DNA of 64,000 bases from Niveispirillum sp943371025 (GTDB taxonomy: Bacteria; Pseudomonadota; Alphaproteobacteria; Azospirillales; Azospirillaceae): positions 102,397 through 166,396 of the forward strand of contig CALRTC020000011.1 of the NCBI GenBank assembly GCA_943371025.1, given 5' to 3'. The notes beneath the pieces were generated by a model. It saw only the letters and a program-made list of their open reading frames with translations. It searched no databases and was not told the origin of the DNA. Each line of letters begins with the position of its first letter. Within the stretch, counting starts at the first letter, position 1. Shown here in pieces: positions 36,307-44,774 of the stretch. A program made the translations under genes and the position numbers.

Positions 36307-37095
36307 TCAAACGTCGGACAGCAGCCGTTCCACCAGTTCCATATCCGCAGCCTTGTCCACATCGACGGCCGCCAGACCGAACGGCATCTCCACCACGGCC
36401 GCCCGGGCGCCGGTCAACCGGCCCAGCCGATCCAATGCGGCAGCAAGGGTCAGCCGACCCAGCAGAAAACGCAGAATGGACAGGGGGCCCAGCAGGCGGA
36501 TCATGCGCAACGGATGCTTGCGCTGTGCCTCCACCTGCCGCCAGGTCTGCGCCACACTGGCCGATGCGGCTGTGCGGAAGGCAAACATGTTGCATCCGGA
36601 AAAGGCCCCGTCGGCAAAGCGCAGATAGGTGCGCTGCGTTTCCGGGACCGCGGCCTGCACAACATGGTCACGCGCCAGGGCGACACAGACATCGCTTCCA
36701 TCCGGCAGATGCGACAGGAAATATTCCACCCATTCCGGGCGCAGCAGGGCATGGTCGGCCGTTGTCACGAACAGCGGCGTACCCAGCCTTTCCAATGCCG
36801 CCGACACGGTACGGCTGGGGCTGCCCTCCGCCGGCAGCAGGGCCAGCCGTCCGCCCGCCAGCAGCAGCCCCAGTTCTGGATGCTGTTCCACCAGTTCAGG
36901 CCGTTCGATGGCGATATGGATGGTCCCGACCGTTGGCGACGCCGTCAGGGCCCTGACTACACGGACCAGCATGGGCACCCCGGCCATGGGGGCAAAGGCT
37001 TTGTGGCTGACGCCGGCCAGCTTCGCCACCGGGTCGTCCGGCCCGCGGGAGCCGGCCAGGACCAGCACCGCCATCCCCTGCCCCGCCGCCGCCAT
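36307..37095 (-). CDS. Nucleotidyltransferase-fold (MobA/GT-A-like NTP transferase) protein
   Basis: 262 residues. The N terminus VLVLAGSRGPDDPVAKLAGVSHKAFAPMAGVPMLVRVVRAL resembles the NTP-transferase signature, and a metal-binding acidic site appears in VTTADHALL. It is the last gene of the five-gene operon with LptF-like, LptG-like, hydroxylase and ceramide-synthase genes, starting two bases after the preceding stop codon. A role in sphingolipid head-group activation is inferred from this context only. Confidence 0.8.
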   Translation of the reverse strand: MAAAGQGMAVLVLAGSRGPDDPVAKLAGVSHKAFAPMAGVPMLVRVVRALTASPTVGTIHIAIERPELVEQHPELGLLLAGGRLALLPAEGSPSRTVSAALERLGTPLFVTTADHALLRPEWVEYFLSHLPDGSDVCVALARDHVVQAAVPETQRTYLRFADGAFSGCNMFAFRTAASASVAQTWRQVEAQRKHPLRMIRLLGPLSILRFLLGRLTLAAALDRLGRLTGARAAVVEMPFGLAAVDVDKAADMELVERLLSDV

Positions 37096-37097
37096 GG

Positions 37098-38252
37098 TCA
37101 GATCGCCTTTTCGTACAGCCGGTAGGTCTTGTAGCGCGAGGAACCGATGCTCTCGATAATGCGGCGCATCGGCAGATTATCCTCCAGAATCCAGGACAGT
37201 TCGATCCATTCGTAGCCCAGCGCCTTCGCCTCCCGGCGCATGCTGTCCACGATCAGGAAGGGCAGGATGGCCTGCTGCCAGCCGCCGACATCGCGGCGCA
37301 CCCCCATCAGGGGCACCCGCGCCGTCTTCACGCCCTTCACCTTCAACCGCCACAGCATCTTGAACAGGCCAAAGGGCAGCAGCTTGCCCCCCAGATCCCG
37401 GATGGCTTCGTTCAGGTTGGGCAGGCAGACGCCGAAGGCCACGGGCCGCCCTTCCACCTCCGCGATCCAGACCAGCCGCGGATTGATCAGCGGCTTCAGG
37501 GACTTCGCCATCTGCTTGGTTTCGGCTTCCGACAAGGGGACGAAGCCCCAGTTGCCGGCCCAGGCGTTGTTGAAGATGGAGGTGATATTCGCCAGATCCG
37601 CGTCGTAACGCTTCATGTCCAGCATGCGCAGGGTCAGCGTCGCCGGCAGGGGCCGTTCGATCATCTGGCGCACGGACTTGGGTAGGTCGCGGTCGATATC
37701 GATGAGATAGGCGAAGACATCCTTGGCCTTGGTCAGGCCCGCCCCTTCGATCCGCGGCCCCAGATAGGCGCGGTCATGGCCCATCAACAGCATGGGCGGC
37801 CGGTCCCAGCCATCGACCAGCAGGCCCGTCTCCTCATTGATGGACAGGTTGAAGGGGCCAACCATGCGCACCATGCCACGCTCGCGCAGCCAGTCGGCGG
37901 CGGCGGCGAACAGGGCATCGATAACCTCCTGGTCATCCTCCGCCGCCAGCAGGCCAAAATGACCCACGGCATCGTTGCGGATGGCCAGGCCGGCGCGATC
38001 GATCTGCGCCGAAATGCGCCCGACCACCTTCTCCCCGCGCAGGGCCAGGAAGAACATGACATCGGCATGCTGGAAATAGGGGTTCAGCTTGGGCGACAGC
38101 GTCTCCTGCCGCTCCAGATAGAGCGGCGGAACCCAATTGGGATCGCCCTGATGCAGCCGGTATTGCAAGGCGATGAAACGGTCCACACCCTTGGTACCGG
38201 GCACGACCTGTTCGATGCGGATGCTGGCGTCCCCGCCCTGACGCGCGGTCAA
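37098..38252 (-). CDS. GNAT-superfamily acyltransferase, candidate bacterial ceramide synthase (bCerS)
   Basis: 384 residues, much longer than ordinary GNAT enzymes. The start PYRL-type motif (FIALQYRLHQGDPNWVPPL), the acceptor region LNPYFQHADVMFFLALRGEKVVGRISAQID and the C-terminal GNAT core (AILPFLIVDSMRREAKALGYEWIELSWILEDN) match the large two-domain GNAT proteins. In Caulobacter such a protein N-acylates the sphingoid base. It starts with TTG overlapping the hydroxylase stop codon (TTGA), with GAAGG upstream. The same window encodes Spt, AcpR, an acyl-ACP synthetase and a CerR-like reductase, which strongly supports the assignment. Confidence 0.8.
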   Translation of the reverse strand: MTARQGGDASIRIEQVVPGTKGVDRFIALQYRLHQGDPNWVPPLYLERQETLSPKLNPYFQHADVMFFLALRGEKVVGRISAQIDRAGLAIRNDAVGHFGLLAAEDDQEVIDALFAAAADWLRERGMVRMVGPFNLSINEETGLLVDGWDRPPMLLMGHDRAYLGPRIEGAGLTKAKDVFAYLIDIDRDLPKSVRQMIERPLPATLTLRMLDMKRYDADLANITSIFNNAWAGNWGFVPLSEAETKQMAKSLKPLINPRLVWIAEVEGRPVAFGVCLPNLNEAIRDLGGKLLPFGLFKMLWRLKVKGVKTARVPLMGVRRDVGGWQQAILPFLIVDSMRREAKALGYEWIELSWILEDNLPMRRIIESIGSSRYKTYRLYEKAI

Positions 38253-39031
38253 GACGCAGCCTTCACGCCATCACCACCATTCTGGGCGGGCGGGCGCGGC
38301 GGCCTGTCGCGCGGCGGCGCGCCCGTGGCCTGCATCACCCAGGGATAGCGTTCAGCCTCTTCCAGGTCATAGCCCAGGTTGAACACGGTCGGGCTGCGCG
38401 GCTTCTGCCGGGCTTCCGCGTAATAGCTGTTGAACAGCATGTCGGGACCATAGGCGATGATGCCGTAGTTCCCATCTTCATTATGGAAATGGTGATAGAG
38501 GTGCAGCTGCTTGATCCGCGCCACCCAAGCCCAGCGGGGCTTGTAGTTCAGGTGCTGGATGCAGTGGAAGAATTCATAGATGCAGGTATTGACCAGCCCG
38601 GCTGCCAGGGCGGCGGCACCACCGGCCGGACCGTCGACCAGCCAGCCCACGGGAACGCTGACCAGTGCGATGGTGGGCAGGGTGTTGACCAGGCTGCCGA
38701 ACAGGACTTCCAGCTTGTGCGGGTCCTGGTGATGGTCGAAATGGATGCGCTTCCACAGCGTGGCCGACCATTTCATGCGATAGAGCCAGCGCCCGTGCAG
38801 GATATAGCGGTGGATGCCATACCAGGCGAACGGATAGATAACCGAGGTCAGCAGCACCACAACGGCCAGCCGCCCCCAGCTTTCCACCCATGCAGCCGCC
38901 AGCACGGCCGACAGCAACGCCAGCAGCGCATAGACCTGGATGGCCGGGTACGTGGAATAGGCAAAGGCCAGTTCCCGCAAATTCATCTTGCCGAGGTCAT
39001 AGCTGCGACCGCGCCAGGCATCGCCCCACAT
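38249..39031 (-). CDS. Fatty acid hydroxylase / sterol desaturase family membrane enzyme
   Basis: 260 residues with several membrane segments and the eight-His di-iron signature: HRYILHG (H74, H79), HFDHH (H97, H100, H101), FFHCIQH, and HLYHHFHNEDGNYG. Family members hydroxylate or desaturate lipid chains. Inside a sphingolipid operon a 2-hydroxylation of the N-acyl chain or 4-hydroxylation of the base is the natural guess. It overlaps the ceramide-synthase candidate by four bases. ATG 39031 has AAAGGA upstream. Confidence 0.88.
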   Translation of the reverse strand: MWGDAWRGRSYDLGKMNLRELAFAYSTYPAIQVYALLALLSAVLAAAWVESWGRLAVVVLLTSVIYPFAWYGIHRYILHGRWLYRMKWSATLWKRIHFDHHQDPHKLEVLFGSLVNTLPTIALVSVPVGWLVDGPAGGAAALAAGLVNTCIYEFFHCIQHLNYKPRWAWVARIKQLHLYHHFHNEDGNYGIIAYGPDMLFNSYYAEARQKPRSPTVFNLGYDLEEAERYPWVMQATGAPPRDRPPRPPAQNGGDGVKAAS

Positions 39032-39183
39032 GCCCCAATCCTTTCCTATTCCGAAAGCCGATGCGGGCGGCCTTGTCGCCGCGCGTCATCGTGACGTCAA
39101 ATTAGAACCCGTCCGGTCCGCCTTCAAGGGCATTACCGGCTTTGCGACATCGTATCGCCCCGGTCCGCCCCGCCGGGCGGTCC

Positions 39184-40269
39184 CTATTCCTCGATATGGA
39201 TCATGATGGCCCCGCCAACGGCAGCGAAGAACACCAGCGGACCCCAGACCGCGATCAGCGGCGGCAGCGTCCCCGCCTGTCCCATGGCCCCCAGGATACC
39301 GGAAATCAGCAGAAAGCATAGGCCGACAGCCGTGCCCAGCGCCAGGCTGCCCATGGCCCCGCCGCGGCGGCGCATGCCATGGGCCACCGGCGCCGCCAGC
39401 AGCAGCATGACCAGCGACGCCAGCGGGGCCGCATAGGTGGAATGCAGCCGCGTGGCGTAGAAGGCGGGGCTTTCGCCGCCGGCCCAGGTACCGCGCACGA
39501 TCCGCAGCAGCCGCTGGAAGGAGATGTTCTCCGTCGGCTTGCGCAGTTCGATCATGTTGTTGGGCGACAGGTCCATGTCCCAGTTCAGAACGTCGTCATG
39601 GCTCATCCGGACCGGATCGCCCAGATGGGTGCGCGACACGTCATAGATGCGCCAGCCATCGGGACCATGGTCACCGCGTGTAGCGGAAACCAGGTCGGTC
39701 GCCAATCCGCGCTGATCGCGGGCCACCATCTCCAGCGACTGAAAGCTTTTGCCGTCTTCGGCGATGGTGCCGATGCGGACGACATGATCGCCCAGACGGA
39801 ACCAGACGGGCTTGGGCTTGTCATCGTCATCGCCGGCCTTGTCGGCCGGCGGGGTGGTCGCCGCCCACCAGGAGAGGAAGGTGCGCTCTGCCCGTGGTGC
39901 GATCTGGTCGCCCAGGATGAAGTGCCCCAGCGCCACGGCCAGCGCCGCGGGCAACAGCCCGCCCATGATCTGATAGGGCGTCATGCCGACAGATCGCATG
40001 GCGACGATCTCGTTGGTGGACGCGAAACTCCACAAGGTCGACAAGGACCCGATCAGGACCGCCAGCGGCACGACCCGTTCCACCACCAGCGGCAGGCGCA
40101 GGGCCGTATATTCCAGCAGACCGCCAGCACCCAGCCCGCGTTCCAGCACCGTGCTGGCCGCGTCCAGCAGATCCAGCAATTGCAGCAGCGCCGACAGCGC
40201 CAGCAGAACCGACAGCACGCGGGTCAGGAAGGTTCGGGTCAGATAGCCGGTGATGGTGCCGCGATTCAT
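39184..40269 (-). CDS. LptG-like inner-membrane permease (YjgP/YjgQ family)
   Basis: 361 residues. There are three N-terminal membrane segments with the family motif EIVAMRSVGMTPYQIMGGLLP, a periplasmic beta-jellyroll domain (about residues 145-265), and three C-terminal membrane segments (TYAAPLASLVMLLLAAP). LptF and LptG form the membrane part of the ABC exporter that lifts LPS to LptC/LptA. This copy overlaps the LptF-like gene by four bases and leads into ceramide genes rather than lptD/surA, so it may serve sphingolipid export. It lacks its own ATPase. Confidence 0.85.
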   Translation of the reverse strand: MNRGTITGYLTRTFLTRVLSVLLALSALLQLLDLLDAASTVLERGLGAGGLLEYTALRLPLVVERVVPLAVLIGSLSTLWSFASTNEIVAMRSVGMTPYQIMGGLLPAALAVALGHFILGDQIAPRAERTFLSWWAATTPPADKAGDDDDKPKPVWFRLGDHVVRIGTIAEDGKSFQSLEMVARDQRGLATDLVSATRGDHGPDGWRIYDVSRTHLGDPVRMSHDDVLNWDMDLSPNNMIELRKPTENISFQRLLRIVRGTWAGGESPAFYATRLHSTYAAPLASLVMLLLAAPVAHGMRRRGGAMGSLALGTAVGLCFLLISGILGAMGQAGTLPPLIAVWGPLVFFAAVGGAIMIHIEE

Positions 40270-41513
40270 GGCTGCTTCCCCCCCGACTTGCGGCGCCTGG
40301 GCAACAGCCGCACCAATTGGCTGGTGGCGCTGTCGATGGCGTCAAACATGGCGGCGAACGGGTTCTCGCCCGGCCGCACATCGGCACGGTGGAACAACCA
40401 GGCGCACAGCGCGCAGAACAGGGCAAAGGGCACCCAGATGCCGATGACGGGCGGAACGCGGCCGACATCGCCCAGGCTTTCGCCCATCTGGATCAGATGG
40501 TGATAGACGATCAGGATGAAGGTGGCCAAGGCGATGCCCTGCCCGCGCCGCGCCCGCTTGGCCGCCATGCCCATGGGGACCGCCAGCAGCGGCAGCAGCG
40601 GCAGCGACACGGCGCGGGCCAGCCGCGCATGGAACTCCGCTTCCAGCTTGCCGTGCGGCAGGATCGATTGCGGGTCGTGCATTTCCGACCATAGTTCGGT
40701 GATGGTCAGTTCCCGCTCGCTGCCACCGCGGTCGCGGAACGGCTCCGTGACCATGTTGAACGGCTTGTCCAGCTTCAGCTCGGTGAACTCCACCACCTGC
40801 CGGCGGCCATCGGGGATCATGCGCACCTGAATGCCCTGGTGCAGGGTCAGCAGCACGCGCGCCCGGTCGTCGGTGGCCGCCAGCGTGCCGGCGACCGCCG
40901 TGGTCACCCATTTCTCGCCATTGTCGCGATCCTGCTGCACAAACACTTTCGACAGGCGGCGGCCGGTGAAATCCACGAAATCGGCGCTGATGGTGATGCC
41001 GTCACCGGCATCGACGAAAGTGCCCTCCGGCACCGTCGCATCCCAGGCGGCATTGACCACCATATGATAGATGGCGCTGTAGCCGTAGCGGCCGAAGGGC
41101 TGCAAATAGCCGAACAGGATGATGGAAAACACCATCAGCCCGAAACCCAGCACCAGGAACGACCGGGCGATGCGCGGCACCGACAATCCCGCCGTCTGCA
41201 GCGCATCCAGTTCATTATCCTCACCCATGCGGGCGACAACGATGAACATGGAGATGAAGAAGGCCGCCGGCAGCGCCAGCCCCAGATAATGCGGCACCAG
41301 ATTGGCGATCAGCCGGACCACCATGTCGAACGGCCCGCCATGGTTGGCCAGCAGATCAAACAGGCGCAGCAGCCGTTCCATCAGCAGCGCGATCAGCACC
41401 ACAATGACGGAGGCCACCAGCGGCTTCGTCGTCTCTGCCAGGATGTAGCGGTCGATCAGTCGCGTGCTGTTCAGTTTTTCCCGGCGTTCGGCCGGCAGGG
41501 GCGATCCGGTCAC
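40266..41513 (-). CDS. LptF-like inner-membrane permease (YjgP/YjgQ family)
   Basis: 415 residues from GTG 41513 (GGGTGG at good spacing); an in-frame ATG at 41594 would add an unconserved-looking stretch. The layout is that of LptF: the N-terminal STRLIDRYILAETTKPL, the coupling motif EDNELDALQTAGLSVPRIARSF, a periplasmic jellyroll and three C-terminal membrane segments (LPLLPLLAVPMGMAAKRARRGQG). It forms a heterodimer with the LptG-like neighbour. It is first in the operon that includes the hydroxylase and bCerS candidates. Confidence 0.85.
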   Translation of the reverse strand: MTGSPLPAERREKLNSTRLIDRYILAETTKPLVASVIVVLIALLMERLLRLFDLLANHGGPFDMVVRLIANLVPHYLGLALPAAFFISMFIVVARMGEDNELDALQTAGLSVPRIARSFLVLGFGLMVFSIILFGYLQPFGRYGYSAIYHMVVNAAWDATVPEGTFVDAGDGITISADFVDFTGRRLSKVFVQQDRDNGEKWVTTAVAGTLAATDDRARVLLTLHQGIQVRMIPDGRRQVVEFTELKLDKPFNMVTEPFRDRGGSERELTITELWSEMHDPQSILPHGKLEAEFHARLARAVSLPLLPLLAVPMGMAAKRARRGQGIALATFILIVYHHLIQMGESLGDVGRVPPVIGIWVPFALFCALCAWLFHRADVRPGENPFAAMFDAIDSATSQLVRLLPRRRKSGGKQP

Positions 41514-41701
41514 GACAGGGCCACCCAAAGGCTGCGCATTGAAACCGCCAAGGGGCAATATCCATCGGACTCCAACGCGGCGACGGCCGCGCACGCGAAA
41601 TTCGGCAAGATGACGCTGTCGGCGTGGATGGTCATGGCGGGCATATATCTATCGGCGAAGCGCGCACTGTAGAGAGAAAGTACACCGGTGGCAACGCGGC
41701 C

Positions 41702-42616
41702 TCAGCCACCGGTGCGGGGCAGATGCAGCGACCAGCCCCCCAGCGCCGTGACGGGAGCGCCGCGGCGGGCGGCCCCCCGCACCTCCACCTGCACCTGCCA
41801 GCCGGCGGCGTCTGTGTCCACCGTCACAAGGTGCCAGCGCGCGGGCATGTCATGGCCGCGTCCAATGGCTGATGCGGATGGCACGGTCAGGCTGGGGATC
41901 GGCCCCAGGGGGCCCTTCACCATCGACAGGTTGGCGACATGGGCGTGGCCGTGCAGCAGCATTTCCGCCCCCGTCCGGGCCAGCAAGGCGCGCAGCGCCG
42001 CCCGGTCGGTCAGGCCCTTGCGCGCCCGCACCACCCCGTCGGCCACCGGGTGATGCACCATCAGCACGCGGAACAGGCCAGACCGGCCGGCATCCGCCAG
42101 CAGGTCACCCAGCCTTTCCAGCTGTTCGGCCCCCAGGCGTCCCTGGGCCAGCCCGATCGGCGTCGGCACACCGCTGTTGGCCCCGATGAAGGCGACGGGT
42201 CCGCGCAGGCGCAGATAGGGGAAGGCCACGGTATCCCGCCCGTCGCCCCGCATCTGCGCCGCCCAGTGATCCAGCCCGTCTGTCGCCTTCATGTCGACCA
42301 TGGCGTCATGGTTGCCGGGCACCAGGCTGACATCGGCTGCCGGCCCCAGGCTGTCCAGCCAGACCGCGCCCCGCCGGAACTCCCCCGGCAGGGAAATATT
42401 GGCGATATCCCCCGTCACGGCCCAATGGTCCACCCCTTGCGCCCTTATATCGGCGATGATGGCGTCCAGCATGAACGGCTGATGGGCGTGGCGGCGCTTG
42501 CGCCGCCAGGACAGATAGCTGAGCGTGCGCTTTGACAGCCATTCCATCCCATGCGGACGGTCGGGCTCCAGCGGCAGGTGCGGATCAGACAGATGGGCAA
42601 AGCGGAAGGGTCGCAT
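41702..42616 (-). CDS. Metallophosphoesterase (calcineurin-like)
   Basis: 304 residues, no signal peptide. The five metal-binding motifs are present: HLSDPHL (D-x-H), VTGDIAN, PGNHDAM, HHP and GHAH. It hydrolyses a phosphomono- or diester; lipid-phosphate phosphatases and pyrophosphatases of this fold exist. It diverges from the lipid kinase gene in the middle of the sphingolipid locus, so a phosphatase step in head-group assembly or turnover is possible but unproven. Confidence 0.88.
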   Translation of the reverse strand: MRPFRFAHLSDPHLPLEPDRPHGMEWLSKRTLSYLSWRRKRRHAHQPFMLDAIIADIRAQGVDHWAVTGDIANISLPGEFRRGAVWLDSLGPAADVSLVPGNHDAMVDMKATDGLDHWAAQMRGDGRDTVAFPYLRLRGPVAFIGANSGVPTPIGLAQGRLGAEQLERLGDLLADAGRSGLFRVLMVHHPVADGVVRARKGLTDRAALRALLARTGAEMLLHGHAHVANLSMVKGPLGPIPSLTVPSASAIGRGHDMPARWHLVTVDTDAAGWQVQVEVRGAARRGAPVTALGGWSLHLPRTGG

Positions 42617-42885
42617 GGGCGCCACGCTACAATGCGGCACAGGCCATAGGCAAAGGGGACGTCTCTCCTGTATGTAGTCGGGCCAGAAATCCTGTCCGTT
42701 ACGGTTCCCATCTTGTCCTGCCGCCTTCCCGTTACCGCAAAGCAGCCACGACTCGTCCCCGTGCGGCGACAGGGCCGCAATTTGTGCTGGATCACAGCCG
42801 CTACCCGCGCGGCTGTGGCATTGACCGTCGCGGTCGCGCCGAAGGGGCGCGACCTTGTTTTCTCATGTGCGGCGGTCTGATCCGA

Positions 42886-43839
42886 ATGGCGCGTCTCGGT
42901 CTCATCCGTAATCCCTACAGCCAGCGCAACAAGCGCGGCGGCGGCGACAAGGCGGCACAGGCCGCGGCCATGCTGGGCTTCTATTTCGCCGAACCGGCCA
43001 CGCCGCAGGAACTGGCCGAGACCCTGGCCGATTTCCGCGAAGGCGGGGTTGATATCCTCTGCGTCGATGGTGGCGACGGCACCGTGCGCGACGTGCTGAC
43101 GGCCCTGCCCGCCGCCTATGGTGACACACCGCCCAAGCTGGCCATCCTGGCGGCCGGCAAGACCAACCTGATCGCGGCCGATGTTGGCACCACCGGCTAT
43201 GGCCGCAAGGGGTTGAACCTGCTGGTGCAGGCTGTGAAAACCGGCACGCTGGGCCAGCGCACGACGGTGCGCCCCGTGCTGAACCTGCATTGGCCCGATG
43301 GCGAACACACCGATGTGCGCGGCATGTTCATGGGGGCTGGTGCCTTCACGCGCGGCACCGACCTGGCCAATGCCGCCATCCACAAGGCCGGCTTCACGCA
43401 GGAAATCGCAGTGGCCCTGACCATGGCCGGCGTGCTGGGCCGGGCCCTGGTCGGCAATGACCAGCATGGGTGGCTGGCGGGGGAGGATTTCGGCGCCGCC
43501 TGCGATGCCGCCCCCATGCGTGACGGCAACCGCTTCCTGTTCCTGGCGACGACGCTGGACAAGCTGATCATGGGCCTGTGGCCCTTCTGGGACCATGGTG
43601 ACAGGCCCTTGCGCTATCTGGATGTGGCCGCCCGCCCGCCCGGTCTGCTCTGCGCCCTGCCCCGGCTGATGACGGGCCGGCCCAGCAACGCCATGCGGCG
43701 GGGTGACAGCTACAATTCCGGCGGGGCCGACCGGATCGAACTGCGCCTGACGCGGCCGCTGATCATGGACGGGGAGACGTACCCGGCCGGTCGTGTCATC
43801 CTGTCGGCCCGCGACCATATCGAATTCGTCCAGCCGTGA
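42886..43839 (+). CDS. Diacylglycerol-kinase-family lipid kinase, candidate ceramide kinase (CpgB-like)
   Basis: 317 residues. The DAGK catalytic domain signature is clear: the N-terminal LIRNPYSQRNKRGG nucleotide-binding loop, CVDGGDGTVRDVL with GGDGT at residues 62-66, and LAAGKTNLIAAD. The C-terminal beta-sandwich half follows. In Caulobacter, the equivalent gene beside spt (CpgB) phosphorylates ceramide on the way to ceramide phosphoglycerate. ATG 42886 is chosen; another in-frame ATG lies seven codons earlier. Its stop overlaps the next gene's GTG start (GTGA). Confidence 0.82.
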   Translation: MARLGLIRNPYSQRNKRGGGDKAAQAAAMLGFYFAEPATPQELAETLADFREGGVDILCVDGGDGTVRDVLTALPAAYGDTPPKLAILAAGKTNLIAADVGTTGYGRKGLNLLVQAVKTGTLGQRTTVRPVLNLHWPDGEHTDVRGMFMGAGAFTRGTDLANAAIHKAGFTQEIAVALTMAGVLGRALVGNDQHGWLAGEDFGAACDAAPMRDGNRFLFLATTLDKLIMGLWPFWDHGDRPLRYLDVAARPPGLLCALPRLMTGRPSNAMRRGDSYNSGGADRIELRLTRPLIMDGETYPAGRVILSARDHIEFVQP

Positions 43840-44774
43840 CCCCTCCCCTGCTTCTCGACCTGATCCGTGCCGAATGGGATGCCGACCTGCCGGGCCCGGC
43901 GGCGGCTTTGGTGCAGGCCCTGGTGGACCATGGCGGCGCCAACGTCGCTTCCGTGCTGTTCTACGGCTCCAACCTGCGGTCGGGCGATACCGAAGGGGTG
44001 CTGGATTTCTATGTCTTGCTGGACCGGTTGCTGCCCTGGCGGAACAGCCGGCCGCTGGCAGCCGCCACCCGCCTGCTGCCGCCCAGCGTGGAATATTGGG
44101 AAGTGCCCTGGCAGGGCCACACGCTGCGCGGCAAGGTCGCAGTGATGGGCCTGGACCAGTTCGCGCACGCCACCCGTTTCGACAGTCTGGACACCACGAT
44201 CTGGGCGCGCTTTACCCAGCCCGTGATGCTGGCCTTCGCCCGTGACGATGCCGCCCGCGACGCCACCCTGCATGCCGTGGCCAAGGCCGTGACCAGCGCT
44301 GCCCGCTGGGCCGCTCTGCTGGGCCCGGGTGCAGGGGCGCCGCGGGATTTCTGGGAAGCCTTGTTCAAGGCCACCTATGCGGCCGAACTGCGGGTGGAGA
44401 AGGCATCACGCGGGGTCAGTCTGGTCGACCATGCCGCCGATCGCTATGCGGGGCTGCTGTCGCCCGCCTGGGCCGCCGGCCGCGTCCCGTTCCAGGATCT
44501 GGCGGATGGGCAGGTCCGGCCGCTGCTGACGGCCGATGACCGTCAGAACGCCCTGCATGGCTGGGACCTGCGTCGGCGGCTGGGTAAGGTTTTGAACATC
44601 GCCCGACTGGTGAAGGCGGCGTTCACCTTCCAGGGCGGGGTCGACTACCTGCTATGGAAGCTGCATCGGCATTCGGGCGTACGGCTTGACCTGTCGCCCT
44701 GGCAGCGGCGTCACCCCATCCTGGCCGCCCCCGGCATCCTGTGGAAGCTGAGGCGCATGGGGGCCATCCGGTGA
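43836..44774 (+). CDS. Tam41-like putative nucleotidyltransferase of the sphingolipid locus
   Basis: 312 residues from a GTG start that overlaps the kinase stop codon. The stretch SVLFYGSNLRSGDTEGVLDFYVLLD (G44-S45, D57, D63) has the G-S...D-x(5)-D spacing of nucleotidyltransferase-fold enzymes and recalls Tam41, the mitochondrial phosphatidate cytidylyltransferase (YGSG...DxxxxVDD). No membrane segment is seen. If the kinase makes ceramide-1-phosphate, this protein could activate it or transfer a head group. The similarity is by eye only; the family name is an inference. Confidence 0.55.
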   Translation: MTPPLLLDLIRAEWDADLPGPAAALVQALVDHGGANVASVLFYGSNLRSGDTEGVLDFYVLLDRLLPWRNSRPLAAATRLLPPSVEYWEVPWQGHTLRGKVAVMGLDQFAHATRFDSLDTTIWARFTQPVMLAFARDDAARDATLHAVAKAVTSAARWAALLGPGAGAPRDFWEALFKATYAAELRVEKASRGVSLVDHAADRYAGLLSPAWAAGRVPFQDLADGQVRPLLTADDRQNALHGWDLRRRLGKVLNIARLVKAAFTFQGGVDYLLWKLHRHSGVRLDLSPWQRRHPILAAPGILWKLRRMGAIR

